A DNA stretch of 64,000 bases from Uranotaenia lowii (lineage: Eukaryota; Arthropoda; Insecta; Diptera; Culicidae), in assembly GCF_029784155.1 (NCBI RefSeq), contig NC_073692.1, positions 276,745,913 to 276,809,912 of the forward strand, written 5' to 3'. The position numbers and the translations under genes are program-made. Of this stretch, positions 45,305 through 57,031 are shown piece after piece. The notes under the pieces were generated by a model. That model was given only the letters and a program-made list of their open reading frames with translations, was not told the origin of the DNA and searched no databases. Position 1 is the first letter of the stretch. Each line of letters begins with the position of its first letter.

Positions 45305-46042
45305 CCTCCAGACCTAGCCGAATTCGATTTTTCGATGAGTCAACTAGCATTTACAAACAGACACAAATCAATATCCGTTGATAAATTTCACCTTTATACG
45401 TTATCGCACTTGTTTGAGTAATCTTTTAAGGTTGTTATCTTCCAGAGATTTCGGTTATCTACACTAACATGCGTACTCCAAATGTTTTGGGACACTTCAA
45501 AAATATTGTTTGTTTACTCATAAATCTTTATACTTCATTTAACAAAATGCAAAAAACTTTACTGAGTTAGAATCAGATAAAAAAAAACATTTTTTTAAAT
45601 ATTGAACTTACTTGAAAACATCCCAGGTAACATTCAAAGCACCTTTGAGGACACAACACATGTCTGTCAAATTTGGACTTCTTCCGGAAAATTATCTTTG
45701 CCTACTTTTTTACAACATTTCATCAACATACCTTCTACCTAAAGAAACTATAGGTAGAAGCTATGACTCATTACATTTAAAATCAGTTTCGGTTGAGTTT
45801 AAATCGGTTTAAAACATTTGAACACTAAAGATAAAGATTCTTTAAAATGTGTGTTCCAAAGGAAAGTACCGCGTCTGTAATCGTGGAAGTTGAGAAGGCC
45901 AAATAAGGCTATGATCATTTAGAATCCGGTCAGTTACTAACGTTTTTATTTTAAAAACTATTTATTTGATCGAAAAACTTTCTATGAATTCTAATGAAAT
46001 GATTTCAAGAAAAACTTTTACTTAAACGGTGGATAAGATGCA
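45305..46042. other. No gene supported
   Basis: AT-rich upstream flank of paralog A, up to the start of the RTE copy. Confidence 0.4.
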
Positions 46043-48118
46043 ACCTCATAGTGGTCATATCACCTTTACAACTCCTATCTCTACCTCCCCGTGGTACCGG
46101 CTGGGATGCGAGTAACCTAAGCGGAGATCGGGTACCCAACCCCGGTGGATGCTTTGGTCGCATGCAGACTGAGAAGGTGGCCGCACGCGTCTGTTCCCCA
46201 GGTCAGGGGCGGCGGGCAATAACAACCGAGCGTCTGTTCTACAGGTCAGGAGCGGCTCAAACAGCGTCTGTCTCGCAGCGAGCGGCTGAATTTATGAAAT
46301 GCGGCCCCCGCCAGCTAAGTCCAAGATGGCAGCCCCATCGCGGGATAGGGACTTTAGGCTAACAACCTACTGCTCCCGATCTGTTGAAATGTTACAGAAA
46401 CTGAGAGAAGAAATAACCGAATTGGAACTTTGGCAACGACTTTTAGCATGAAAACACCCTTGACCCTTGCCCAGCCAGGTAAGCTGGCTCAACTTGCTAG
46501 CCGCCTCAAGCTAGAAATATTGGGACTGAGCGAAGTCCGTTATCCTAACACTGGAGAACATAAGACACAGTCTGGGCAAGTACTGCTTTACTCTGGCATA
46601 CGAGGAGAACACGCTTCTCGGGAACCAGGAGTTGGTTTCCCATTAAGCCCGCAGGCCCATGCGGCCCTCATAAGATGGAAACCGATAAAAGAAAGAATAA
46701 TCGTAGCCTGATTCAGAACACGTTTTAGAAACCTTACAATAGTCCAGTGTTATGCGCCAACTGACGTCGTCGATTTGCAGAAGAAAGAGCAGTTTTACAG
46801 TAAATTGAACAGCGTGGTTGAGAAAATTGCGAAGCGTGACATTCAAATCCACTTAGGCGACTTCAACGCCAAGATTGGCTCCGATAATCAGGACCTTGAG
46901 CGTATCATGGGGCGCCATGGTCTAGGACACGTGAGCAAAAACGGGGAGCTGCTTGTAGAGTTTTGTGGCAACAACAACATGGTGATCGGTGGATCGCTCT
47001 TCCCCCATCGACCAGCACATAAGGTCACTTGGGTATCCCGAGATGGCCGAACAGAAAATCAAATTGACATCTGCATCAGTCGAAAATGGAGTAGGAGAGT
47101 TTTTGATGTCCGCAACAAACCAAGCGCAGACATTGCATCTGACCATCACCTCGTCCTTGGTGAGATACGACTGAGAGTCGCGCGTGTCCTGCGGCGAGAG
47201 GAGAAAGTCGGATGTCGATACGACGTCCGCCGTTTGGAGAATCCAGAGGTGAAAAAGGCGTTGAACAGCTTGAATCCCGAACCTCGGAACTGCTGACAGA
47301 CGGAACAGTCGAAGAACAGTGGTGTGGAATCAAGAATGCCTTTATCACGACGAGCAATGTTACTCTCGGTAAAGTTTGTGGAAGAAGGAGTGAATGGATG
47401 TCGGATGAAACCTGGAGGATGATAGATGATCGGAAAAAGGCGAAAGTTGGAATTCATCAGACAGCCGGGTCAGCCAAAGCAGCCGCTCACTTACTATATG
47501 CTGAGCTGGAAAAGGCAGTCGAGCTTGTAGACAAGACAAGAGAGCCTGGACAAACTCTCTAGACGAGGAGGGAGAAAGAGCCGCCACCAATGAAGATATC
47601 CGATTATTATATGATATTTTTCGCCGCTTTAGTGGTGCAAGGACGAATGCAAGAATGCCGCTGAAAAACCGAGCAGGTCAGCTGCTGACAGATCGAATAG
47701 ATCAGCTCAAGCGTTGGACTGAGAATTTTGAACAACTCTTCCGAGTCATAAATAGCCATGGACAACAGAACCCGCAGCTCAAGGCGCCAACAGTAAGTCA
47801 CATTAATGGCGTCAACTCGGCAGCGCCCTCGCTGTCTGAAATAGAAGCGGCAATAAAGGACATGAAATCCAACAAACCGCCTGGAATCGATTGCATTCCA
47901 GATGAAATGCTCAAAGCCGACCCTGCCTCGTCTTTTCGCTGACATTTGGGATACTGCAACATTCCTGGCCGACTGAATGCAAGGTATCCTTGTAAAGGTC
48001 CCTAAGAAAGGAGACCTGACCGAGTGCGGTAACTGGCGTGGCATAACTTTGATCTGTACAACTCTCAAAATACTCTGCAAAGTGATCCTGATCAGGATCC
48101 AGGAGAAAATCGACGCTA

Positions 48119-48911
48119 CACAGCAAATTTTTTTTTGCTGGAAACCAGCAAAATTTTGCTGGTTTTTGTCCCGCTGACTTTCCAGCAATTTCAATTGCTG
48201 GAAAAAACAGCAAACGTTAATGCTGGTTTCCAGCAATTCAAATTGCTGGAAAATCAGCAATCCAGATTGCTGGAAACCAGCTATTTCTTTCAACACAACC
48301 GGCAGTATTTAGTATGAAATTTATATTTCAATTCAAAATTACAGTTTAATATTGGCTGTGCATATAATAAGCAATAAAAACAATTATTTTCTCCCATTTT
48401 CAATAAGGGATTTATTTATTTAAAAAAAACTTTTTTTTTTACAACTTTCTAAAACCGGCTCTGGGGTGACCGCTTTGTGCCGCAATGTTGGTCATCCGCC
48501 TCCTGTAAAAATAGTTTTGATTAGTATCTTTTATGGAATATCTACCTGTACAATAAAAACTTACCCTTGACTTGATGCCTGGTTGCTAGAATATAGAGGA
48601 AAATAAAATAATTATATTAATTTAACCTAAATTCGTAAAATAGAATCTCACCTTACTTCAGCGTACGAAACAAAAACAAACTCCAAATTGACAACTCGAT
48701 TGCTGATTTTCCAGCAAACTAGATCAATTGCTGGAAAGTCCAGCAATTTGAAAACCGATTGCTGATTTTTCAGCAAAAATGACAAGCACATAACCGAATG
48801 CTGAAAAATCCAGCAATTTGAAAATCGATTGCTGGTTTCCAGCAAAAATTTGGATTGCTGAACGTTTCCAGCAATTTTTTTTGCTGGAAATCGAGGCAAA
48901 AATTAACAGTG
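48119..48911. mobile_element. CAGCAA-type TIR element inside the RTE copy
   Basis: The uninterrupted RTE reads GACGCTACACTCCGACGG. Here GACGCTA and ACACTCCGACGG are separated by about 790 bp. The ends CACAGCAAATTTT and, inverted, CACTGTTAATTTT match at 10 of 13 positions, consistent with a TA target in which one T was later lost; a 3-bp ACA duplication is an alternative reading. Both subterminal regions are dense with CAGCAA/TTGCTGG motifs in alternating orientation, such as CCAGCAATTTCAATTGCTGG, forming nested hairpins. The interior has exon-like pieces on the minus strand (48439-48700). Confidence 0.75.
48439..48700 (-). pseudogene. Three-exon mini reading frame in the CAGCAA element
   Basis: On the minus strand a frame runs to 48653 ('NLEFVFVSYAEV') and ends AAG|GTGAGA. 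A 67-bp intron (48586-48652) ends TTCTAG. A 21-bp exon, 48565-48585, ends GG|GTAAGT. A 62-bp intron (48503-48564) ends TTTACAG. The last exon, 48439-48502, ends in TAA. Joined, the frame stays open across all three, about 40 codons, including 'RRMTNIAAQSGHPRAGF'. No start codon or domain is recognised. The layout resembles the spliced cassettes in the TAGCAAA elements. It may be the remains of a transposase gene. Confidence 0.4.
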
Positions 48912-49996
48912 ACACTCCGACGGCAACAAGCTGGATTCCGATCCGGACGATCATGTGTGGACCACATCACAGCGCTACGAATAATACTGGAACAAATCAA
49001 CGAATTCCAGGACTCTCCTCTGCTGGTGTTCGTTGATTTCAAAAAAGCATTTGACCGACTGAACCACGAAAACATCTCGACGACGAGGGGTCCCAGAGAA
49101 ACTAGTCCATCTTATCTAAACACAGTACGAGGTATTTTCGTGAAAGCCGGTTTCTTGTCCGAACTAATCCCGGTAACTGCTGGAGTGAGACAAGGATGTA
49201 TTTTGTCACCGCTGCTATTTCTAATCGTAATGGAGGAGATCATGACTTGATCGAGCAAACCGAGGATTGCCGTGGAATCCTTCAACAAAGGAGCAACTGA
49301 ACGACCTTGACCTGGCAAACGATATTGTTTTGCTCGCCCAAACACAACAAGACATGCAGAGCAAACTCGACGACCTCACCGAAAGCTTTAAAGCAGCAGG
49401 TCTCAAAATCAATGTCGGAAAGACCAAGTCAATGGAAATCAGCACAGAAAATCGTTCCAATTTCGTAATAGCTGGACAACAGGTTGAAACAGTGGAGTGC
49501 TTCCAGTATCGTAGTAGCCAGATTACGCCTGATGGTGGTACCAAGAAGAGCATCGAAACCCGGATCAAAAAAGCCCGATTTGCGTTTGCGAGTCTCCGAA
49601 ACATCTGGCGCTCACGCCAGATCTCTCTACGAACTAAGATCCGAATCTTCAACTCAAACGTCAAATCCATATTGTTGTACGGGTGTGAAACTTGGTGCAC
49701 ATATGCGGTGACGACGCGAAAACTGCAAGTTTTTGTGAATCGCTGCCTGCGGAACATCATCCGCGCTGGATGGCCTGGCAATTGGATCTCAAACGCGGAA
49801 CTTCATCGCCGGTATCATCAAAAGGCACTGGAGATCGAGATTCGGGAAGTCTAGCTGCTGAAATCCGCACAGTTGACGAGAACCTTGGCTGACAGCAAGT
49901 AAAGACGCTGGCTCCGGATCGCCAGCAGTGGAGATCTTTTATCTCAGCCCTATGCGTCGGTCAATCGGCGCCGAACCGTTAGGTGGGTAGGTAGGT

Positions 49997-50279
49997 CTTA
50001 CTCTAGTATAAAATCTCTTTTTTATCTTTGCACACTTTTTTCTGTCATGTATATTCTATTATTTTTACTACAGAAGCAAAACCTTCGCCAAATCATGATA
50101 TTTTTCACATGGAATCTGTTTTCATGAGTATAGGCATTTCGAAGAGTTTGACCTTCTAAATTCGGTTTAAACATAAATTTCCTTGTCCATCAGAACACAT
50201 CTGTCACATTGCGCAAAAGCTGATGCATAGATTGCGATCCATGGTACTGCTCATTTTTAGTTATTTGCTGGGTATCTAC
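49997..50279. other. No gene supported
   Basis: AT-rich spacer between the RTE 3' end (with 'ggtgggtaggtaggt') and the first of three tandem elements. Confidence 0.4.
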
Positions 50280-51130
50280 TACACACAAAATTTTCGAGGC
50301 CGGAATTTAGCAAAATTTTGCTCAAATTTGACCAGCTAAAAACTTAGCAACCAATTTAGCAATATTTTTTAACTAAAGTTTTAGTAAACGAGAAAAAAGT
50401 TAGCCGCCGCAGTTTTTACTCAAATTTCTAGCAAAAACCGGAGAAAAAGATTTTACGGATCCGTAATTTCATGTTTTGTTATTTTTTCTCTGGAGAATCA
50501 GGGGAATGTTTGATTATTGACTAGAATACACAAATCATTAAAGTTTTAGTTTATTTTTCATACTTTTTTCGTGACATTATTAAACACTTTTTTGTAAAAT
50601 GTAATTAAATTAGTACCGTTCTGGAAAAGTACCTTCCGGCAAGGGAAATGCCAAGTTTCCGACCTTAACTAACGAATTCGCCGGATGCAACCCTTAAAAT
50701 TTCCGGACAGTTGCTAAAATCTGTCGTTTTCGCTGCCAGTTGTAACCTGTTAGAAAAAACAAGAAATTTTCAATTTAAAAATCCAAAATTTGCGCTTTAT
50801 ATGATCGGCCCTTACCTGTCCGAATCCGGTGTCGATTTGGCTATCATTTTGTCGTTGACTTAGCCACAACGAGAACCGTCAGCATCGAACTCCGGAACCG
50901 CACTTAATCGCGTCAAATTGTTATTTTATTGATCAACCGGCGGCGGCTGCTGTCCGTAAACAAAGCGGCTAGAAAAATTTTGTTTTGCTAAAATCAAGTA
51001 AAATGAACCTTTTTATTGCTAAAATCAAGTAAATTGAACTTTTTGCTAACTCAACAGTAAAAAAATATTTTTGCTAAGGGAAAGTAACAGCCAAATTTTG
51101 CTAAGTGGAGCCCCGAAAGTTTTGTGTGTA
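50280..51130. mobile_element. TAGCAAA-type element, tandem copy 1
   Basis: The 851-bp unit starts TACACACAAAATTTTCGAGG and ends CCCCGAAAGTTTTGTGTGTA, inverted repeats that include the target TA. Inside both ends are TAGCAAAATTTTGCT-type motifs. The terminal sequences match the 2.58-kb element at 484-3065. The middle carries a short two-exon frame on the minus strand (50665-50847). A 21-bp spacer follows (51131-51151), then the next copy. Confidence 0.9.
50665..50847 (-). pseudogene. Two-exon mini reading frame in copy 1
   Basis: The ATG at 50847 begins 'MIAKSTPDSDR', split by a 69-bp intron (50747-50815, CAG|GTAAGG to TTCTAACAG). It continues 'LQLAAKTTDFSNCPEILRVA' to a TAA at 50665-50667, 37 residues in all. 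The start of the second exon (GTTACAACTGGCAGCGAAAAC) resembles the GTTACTGCTGCCTCGAAC at the same intron border in the longer element (2000 downward), so the two are homologous. The same cassette lies at 51537-51719 and 52409-52591. It is probably a deletion remnant of a larger gene. Confidence 0.45.
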
Positions 51131-51151
51131 GACAAGCAACACTTTTTCCAC

Positions 51152-52002
51152 TACACACAAAATTTTCGAGGCCGGAATTTAGCAAAATTTTGCTCAAATT
51201 TGACCAGCTAAAAACTTAGCAACCAATTTAGCAATATTTTTTAACTAAAGTTTTAGTAAACGAGAAAAAAGTTAGCCGCCGCAGTTTTTACTCAAATTTC
51301 TAGCAAAAACCGGAGAAAAAGATTTTACGGATCCGTAATTTCATGTTTTGTTATTTTTTCTATGGAGAATCAGGGGAATGTTTGATTATTGACTAGAATA
51401 CACAAATCATTAAAGTTTTAGTTTATTTTTCATACTTTTTTCGTGACATTATTAAACACTTTTTTGTAAAATGTAATTAAATTAGTACCGTTCTGGAAAA
51501 GTACCTTCCGGCAAGGGAAATGCCAAGTTTCCGACCTTAACTAACGAATTCGCCGGATGCAACCCTTAAAATTTCCGGACAGTTGCTAAAATCTGTCGTT
51601 TTCGCTGCCAGTTGTAACCTGTTAGAAAAAACAAGAAATTTTCAATTTAAAAATCCAAAATTTGCGCTTTATATGATCGGCCCTTACCTGTCCGAATCCG
51701 GTGTCGATTTGGCTATCATTTTGTCGTTGACTTAGCCACAACGAGAACCGTCAGCATCGAACTCCGGAACCGCACTTAATCGCGTCAAATTGTTATTTTA
51801 TTGATCAACCGGCGGCGGCTGCTGTCCGTAAACAAAGCGGCTAGAAAAATTTTGTTTTGCTAAAATCAAGTAAAATGAACCTTTTTATTGCTAAAATCAA
51901 GTAAATTGAACTTTTTGCTAACTCAACAGTAAAAAAATATTTTTGCTAAGGGAAAGTAACAGCCAAATTTTGCTAAGTGGAGCCCCGAAAGTTTTGTGTG
52001 TA
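51152..52002. mobile_element. TAGCAAA-type element, tandem copy 2
   Basis: Same length (851 bp) and almost the same sequence as copy 1. The one difference I saw is TCTATGG for TCTCTGG near 51360. It is followed by the same 21-bp spacer (52003-52023) beginning GACAAGCAACACTTTT. The mini reading frame lies at 51537-51719. Confidence 0.9.
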
Positions 52003-52023
52003 GACAAGCAACACTTTTTCCAC

Positions 52024-52874
52024 TACACACAAAATTTTCGAGGCCGGAATTTAGCAAAATTTTGCTCAAATTTGACCAGCTAAAAACTTAGCAACCAATT
52101 TAGCAATATTTTTTAACTAAAGTTTTAGTAAACGAGAAAAAAGTTAGCCGCCGCAGTTTTTACTCAAATTTCTAGCAAAAACCGGAGAAAAAGATTTTAC
52201 GGATCCGTAATTTCATGTTTTGTTATTTTTTCTCTGGAGAATCAGGGGAATGTTTGATTATTGACTAGAATACACAAATCATTAAAGTTTTAGTTTATTT
52301 TTCATACTTTTTTCGTGACATTATTAAACACTTTTTTGTAAAATGTAATTAAATTAGTACCGTTCTGGAAAAGTACCTTCCGGCAAGGGAAATGCCAAGT
52401 TTCCGACCTTAACTAACGAATTCGCCGGATGCAACCCTTAAAATTTCCGGACAGTTGCTAAAATCTGTCGTTTTCGCTGCCAGTTGTAACCTGTTAGAAA
52501 AAACAAGAAATTTTCAATTTAAAAATCCAAAATTTGCGCTTTATATGATCGGCCCTTACCTGTCCGAATCCGGTGTCGATTTGGCTATCATTTTGTCGTT
52601 GACTTAGCCACAACGAGAACCGTCAGCATCGAACTCCGGAACCGCACTTAATCGCGTCAAATTGTTATTTTATTGATCAACCGGCGGCGGCTGCTGTCCG
52701 TAAACAAAGCGGCTAGAAAATTTTTGTTTTGCTAAAATCAAGTAAAATGAACCTTTTTATTGCTAAAATCAAGTAAATTGAACTTTTTGCTAACTCAACA
52801 GTAAAAAAATATTTTTGCTAAGGGAAAGTAACAGCCAAATTTTGCTAAGTGGAGCCCCGAAAGTTTTGTGTGTA
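52024..52874. mobile_element. TAGCAAA-type element, tandem copy 3
   Basis: Again 851 bp. It differs from copy 1 at one place that I saw (GAAAATTTTTGTT for GAAAAATTTTGTT near 52720). It ends GTGTGTA and then leaves the repeat unit (CGATGC). The element and the 21-bp spacer were multiplied together with a period of 872 bp, which points to tandem duplication, not three insertions. Confidence 0.9.
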
Positions 52875-53589
52875 CGATGCTTGGTTTGAACTTCGTGAGC
52901 ATCCTAGAGTGGCTTCTTATACTTCTTAACCATTTGGGAAAAAAAAATTCAAAAAAAACAACAGCTCATGAGTTTTCAAATCGACAATGAAGAATTTCCT
53001 CGGCGATTGTGCAAAATTATTTTTGCCATGTCTTTTGCATATCCGAGCTCTAGTAACGAGTAGCTATCACCGAAATAAAGTGCCCGGATACTAAATGATC
53101 ATAGCTTTAAGTCTCGGTTGGTAATATGTGATACGGTACATCTTGCTTAGGAAAAAAGTCGTTGCATGGCGACCGTCGAAAGATAATCTGAACAATGTGT
53201 CTCAAAATAGTTTTCGATGAACCATGGGAATAATTTTTCTCCTTCTACGTTGACGGCCCAAAATGATCTGAATAATGAATCGCAAAATGGTTTGCAATGA
53301 ACCACGGAAGATAAAGTGACAGAAAAAAATCACCAGAATAGGTATTTCAAAAGATCAGCTTGCGAATTTCTACAAGAAAAAACTATTTTTTTTTTCCTTT
53401 TTTCTCAGGGATTTTAAACCAAGTAGGTTTATTCATCCCGAAAGAAAAAACTATTGAAGCATATATGCTCACTACAAAATCATTCAAATTTTATGAATCT
53501 ACTTGAAAAAGTTACAAAAGAAAACTGTAAATTCTTGCCACTACAAGGATGGTAGGACGAAGGAGGGTCTTAAAGTAAAATATGTGTTT
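52875..53589. other. No gene supported
   Basis: AT-rich DNA with two related phrases around 'cgatgaaccatggg' and 'caatgaaccacgg' (53215 and 53295), possibly a short degenerate duplication. Confidence 0.4.
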
Positions 53590-53672
53590 ATTTATTTATT
53601 ATAAATCAACGGATCACATATTGATCCAAATGAAAAACTATAATTTAAGACAATGTACATACAAGCGGTAAT

Positions 53673-56600
53673 CTACGTTAAACTTAAAACTCTAAGAACT
53701 TTTCTTCGGAATACATCACGCGAAACGTTAAAGTCGAAGTACCCGGAGAAGCGGTTAAATGCTTTTATAACACCGATTAGAGCTGTGTTGGCCCCATAAT
53801 TGTTCAGCCGGAGAGGGACAAAGAGCTGAAGATCACGATTCCTCAAAACTCTTGGCCGTACGTTGAGTCGAAGTTCCTCTAACAATGCGGGGCAGTCAAT
53901 CCTCGATGAGAGCAGATCCGCAACGACCGAGGCTCGTGTGGCGGTTCGGCGGGCTTGCAACGTGTCGATGTCGATTAGACGACAGCGGCTCTCGTAGCTG
54001 GGAAGTCGGAACGGGTCGTGCCAGTTGAGTTGTCGGAGAGCGTATCGCAAAAAACGCCGTTGGATGGCCTCAATACGCTCTGAGCCGTTTTGATATTGTG
54101 TCGCCAGTCCAGCGCTGTAAAATCAGTTGAGCGACAATGTATTTTCCTCAGAGTAAGTAAGTTAAACCTAACGTCGGAAGTAGTGCGCTGGAATCGTACG
54201 GTGACCCGCCATCCAGCGCACTACTTCCGACGTTAGATTTAACTTACCTACTCCGAGAAAAATCCATTGTCGCTCAACTGATTTTACAGTTTTTCCCTGT
54301 AACGACAATAATATGGGCACCAAACAGCCGAGGCATATTCAAGGGTCGATCGAACCAAACTGCAATAAAGACTCTTCAAGCAGTAGACATCCTTGAAGTC
54401 TTTCGTCATGCGGAAAAGAAGACCCAGACATCTGGAGGCTTTGTCAACGATGTAGTTAGTGTGAGTCTTGAAATTCAACTGTGTGTCAAGAATCACGCCA
54501 AGATCTTTCACTTGTTCGACGCGAGCGATAGCCTCGTTTCCAAGATGATAAATGGCTGATAAAGGGAGCCGCTTGCGGGAAAACGAAATTACTGCACATT
54601 TACTACGATTCAAGGGAAGGCAATTTACATCACACCAAGAGGCGAAGAGGTTGAACTGACTCTGTAGGAAGTTTACATCCTCGGGACCGTTGATGCGGCG
54701 ATACAGTTTCAGGTCATCAGCATACGCTAGTTTTGGTCCATCAAGGAGCAACAGCACGTCGTTGAAGTATATCAGGAATATTATTGGTCCTAGATGACTT
54801 CCTTGAGGCACTCCGGATTTGGCGGAGAACTGACTGGAAAATGATTCACCTATTCGAACAATGAGTTTTCGTCCTACCATGTAGCTGCGGAACCATTCCA
54901 GTAGAGACCCGCAGATACCAATACGATCGAGTTTGGCGATGGCTATGGAATGGTTCACCTTGTCGAAAGCAGCTGACAGATCAGTGTAGATGACGTCGGT
55001 TTGAGATCCCATGGCAAAACTATCTTGCACAGTAGATGTGAATGTCAACAGGTTTGTAGTCGTAGAGCGTTTGGGCATAAATCCATGTTGTTCATTTGAG
55101 AAATAAGGCTTGCAATACGAAAAAATGGGTTCCAAAACAACCAGCTCGAACAATTTGGCTATCGCACATAAGGCAGAAATGCCACGATAATTGTTCACAT
55201 TTCGTCTATCCCCTTTTTTGTGCACCGGAAACATATAGGCCTCTTTCCATAAGGATGGGAACGTAGACTGATCGAGTGAAACTTGGAAGATTATTTTTAG
55301 AGGTATCAGCATATGTGATATATATCGCTTCAAGAAGGTAGCTGGTATGCCATCTGGTCCTGCGGAAAGGCTGTGTTTCAGCTTAGCGGTCGCTTTCAAA
55401 ATAATATCATCATCTACAACAATTTGATTCATCCATGTGTTCAAATGAGGGACGTTACAAGCCGCGCTGGTAACTTGGTCCGAGGATATTGAGTTTGAGT
55501 CAAATACACTACGGAATTTGTCAGCGAAGAGGTCACAGATTTCAGGTTCCGAAGTCGCTAAATTGTCATCCAGAAACATGGAGGGCGGTAGGCCGGATTC
55601 TTTCCGCTGGTCCTTGATGTACTGCCAAAATGATTTAGGTTTTGTTTTGAAACCCCGCTGTATTCGAATTAAGTAGCTCTGGTAGCAGCGTGAGCATAGT
55701 TTTTTGTAAGCTGAGTTGAGTTTGCAATACTCATTTTTAGCGCGGAGAGTTTTGTGCCTAGTGTAATAACGGAGAGCTTTATTCTTGAGCGTTTTCATTT
55801 GCCGCAGTTCTTTCGTTACCCAAGGAGCTCGTAGGTTAGAAACTGAGCGTTTCGGTACGTGACGATCGATGATGTAATTGATTATATGGGAAAATTTCAG
55901 AGCTGCAGCGTTCGGATCGGAAGATTCCAGTTCAGATTCCCAGTCGATAGCATCGAGCGTTTGTGAAACAGCGACGAAATCAGCGTTCTTAAAGTCAAGA
56001 TAGAATTGACCAGGTTTTTCGATGTGGACAACAGCTCCAGGAATATCAAGTGAAAGCAGCAGAGCGGGGTGATGAGGAACAACTTTGACCAAGGGCGTAG
56101 GAGCCTCTTCAATCGTAGCCAATTGGGGTCCGTCGTTGATGAAGCAGAGATCGAGCTTGCGACCATTTTCATTCTCTATGCTGTTGATCTCGCGGAGAGT
56201 TGCCGTGCTTAGAGAGTCGAGAATCGTGTTGGAAGGCACCGTAAACGAAGATCTGGTTGGATCGGCAAACAAAAAATTGCCTTGCGAGGGAATCCACTTA
56301 AGTCCTGGTAGGTTGAAGTCCCCGATGATAACGATGTCGTCTTCAGGAAGCGTGAGAGAACACAATTTAGAAAGGCCGCTGGAAAAGGAATCAGCAAAAG
56401 ATGCATTTCTAGTACGATCAGGAGGCAGATACACAACCCCAACGTAGAGTTTTTTCGTGCCAAGATCGATACGGGTCCATACGAATTCTTGATCGTTCCA
56501 TGATTCGTCGTAGATGGGGATGGCTGAAAGAGTGGATCGGATAGCAATCAGAACTCCACCACCTGTGGATTTCGTGCTGTTGTTGGGACCTCTGTCACAA

Positions 56601-57031
56601 CGGAACACAGTGTAGTCAGAGCTGAAGACTTGACTAGACAGGGTTCTATCGTTCAGCCAGGTTTCTGTTAAAGCGATAATATCGTAGCAGGAGCATGATG
56701 AGGCTAGCAGATAATCGCTAACGCAGGAGTTGATACCACCAACGTTTTGGTAGTAAAGGTTGAGATGATTGCTTTTCCCAGCAGGCAGATCATGTCGTTT
56801 CACACTGGAACGGGAAGATCCATCACAAGAAGGAAGGTCAACTCGATATGGATACTTGCCTGAGAAAACAGGCTGGAGCACCCCGTTGCCACAAACGAAC
56901 TCAGGGCCGGGACGACTGATGACGCTGGCTGGAATCAGCGCGACTGAGTCGACGGGCTCAGGGGTCTCCCAAGTGCCTTGTACGGTGCGTCCCGGTGATG
57001 GAATCCCGTCGGAAGCGGTTGATTTGCACAA
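53673..57031 (-). pseudogene. CR1-like ORF2: endonuclease and reverse transcriptase, interrupted
   Basis: The endonuclease starts near 56770: 'LNLYYQNVGGINSCVSDYL', 'DIIALTETWLND', 'GGGVLIAIRSTL', 'VYLPPDRT' and 'IIGDFNLPGLKW', then 'VVPHHPALLLSL' where SDH would be expected. The RT follows: 'AGPDGIPATFLKRYI', 'VNNYRGISALCAIAKLFE', 'EQHGFMPKRSTTTNLLTF', 'YTDLSAAFDKVNHSIAIAKL' (A), 'KSGVPQGSHLGPIIFLIYF' (B), 'KLAYADDLKLYRR' (C) and 'LGVILDTQLNFKTHTN'. The frame hits the inserted MITE at 54308 and ends in foreign codons. On the far side it resumes 'RYALRQLNWHDPFRLPSYES' and ends at 53673. Apart from the insertion I saw no stop in the main 900-codon stretch. A retrotransposon polyprotein, not a host gene. 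Confidence 0.9.
54096..54308. mobile_element. Palindromic 213-bp MITE, TA target duplication
   Basis: The insert lies between GATA (54092-54095) and TAATATGGGC (54309 onward); the uninterrupted gene would read GATAATATGGGC, so TA is duplicated. The two halves are almost perfect inverted copies: 'ctgtaaaatcagttgagcga', then 'cgtcggaagtagtgcgctgg' on one side and their complements on the other, with a central GTACGGTGACCCGCC loop. The very tips differ (TTGTGTCGCC and, inverted, TTGTCGTTAC). It has no coding capacity. Confidence 0.85.

Larger units (their letters stand above)
46043..49996 (+). pseudogene. RTE-like element, second copy, broken
   Basis: This is co-linear with the element at 37817-41191, but on the plus strand. 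The 5' region starts 'tagtggtcatatcac'. Endonuclease fragments follow ('VRYPNTGEHKTQSGQVLLYS', 'IHLGDFNAKIGSDNQ', 'ASDHHLVLGEI'), then RT fragments ('VPKKGDLTECGNWRGITL', 'LVFVDFKKAFDRLNHENIS', 'AGVRQGCILSPLLFLIV', 'DLANDIVLLAQ') and the C-terminal region to about 49980. Stops and frameshifts are frequent. The catalytic motif reads AND instead of ADD. At 48119-48911 another element is inserted. It cannot be active. Confidence 0.9.
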
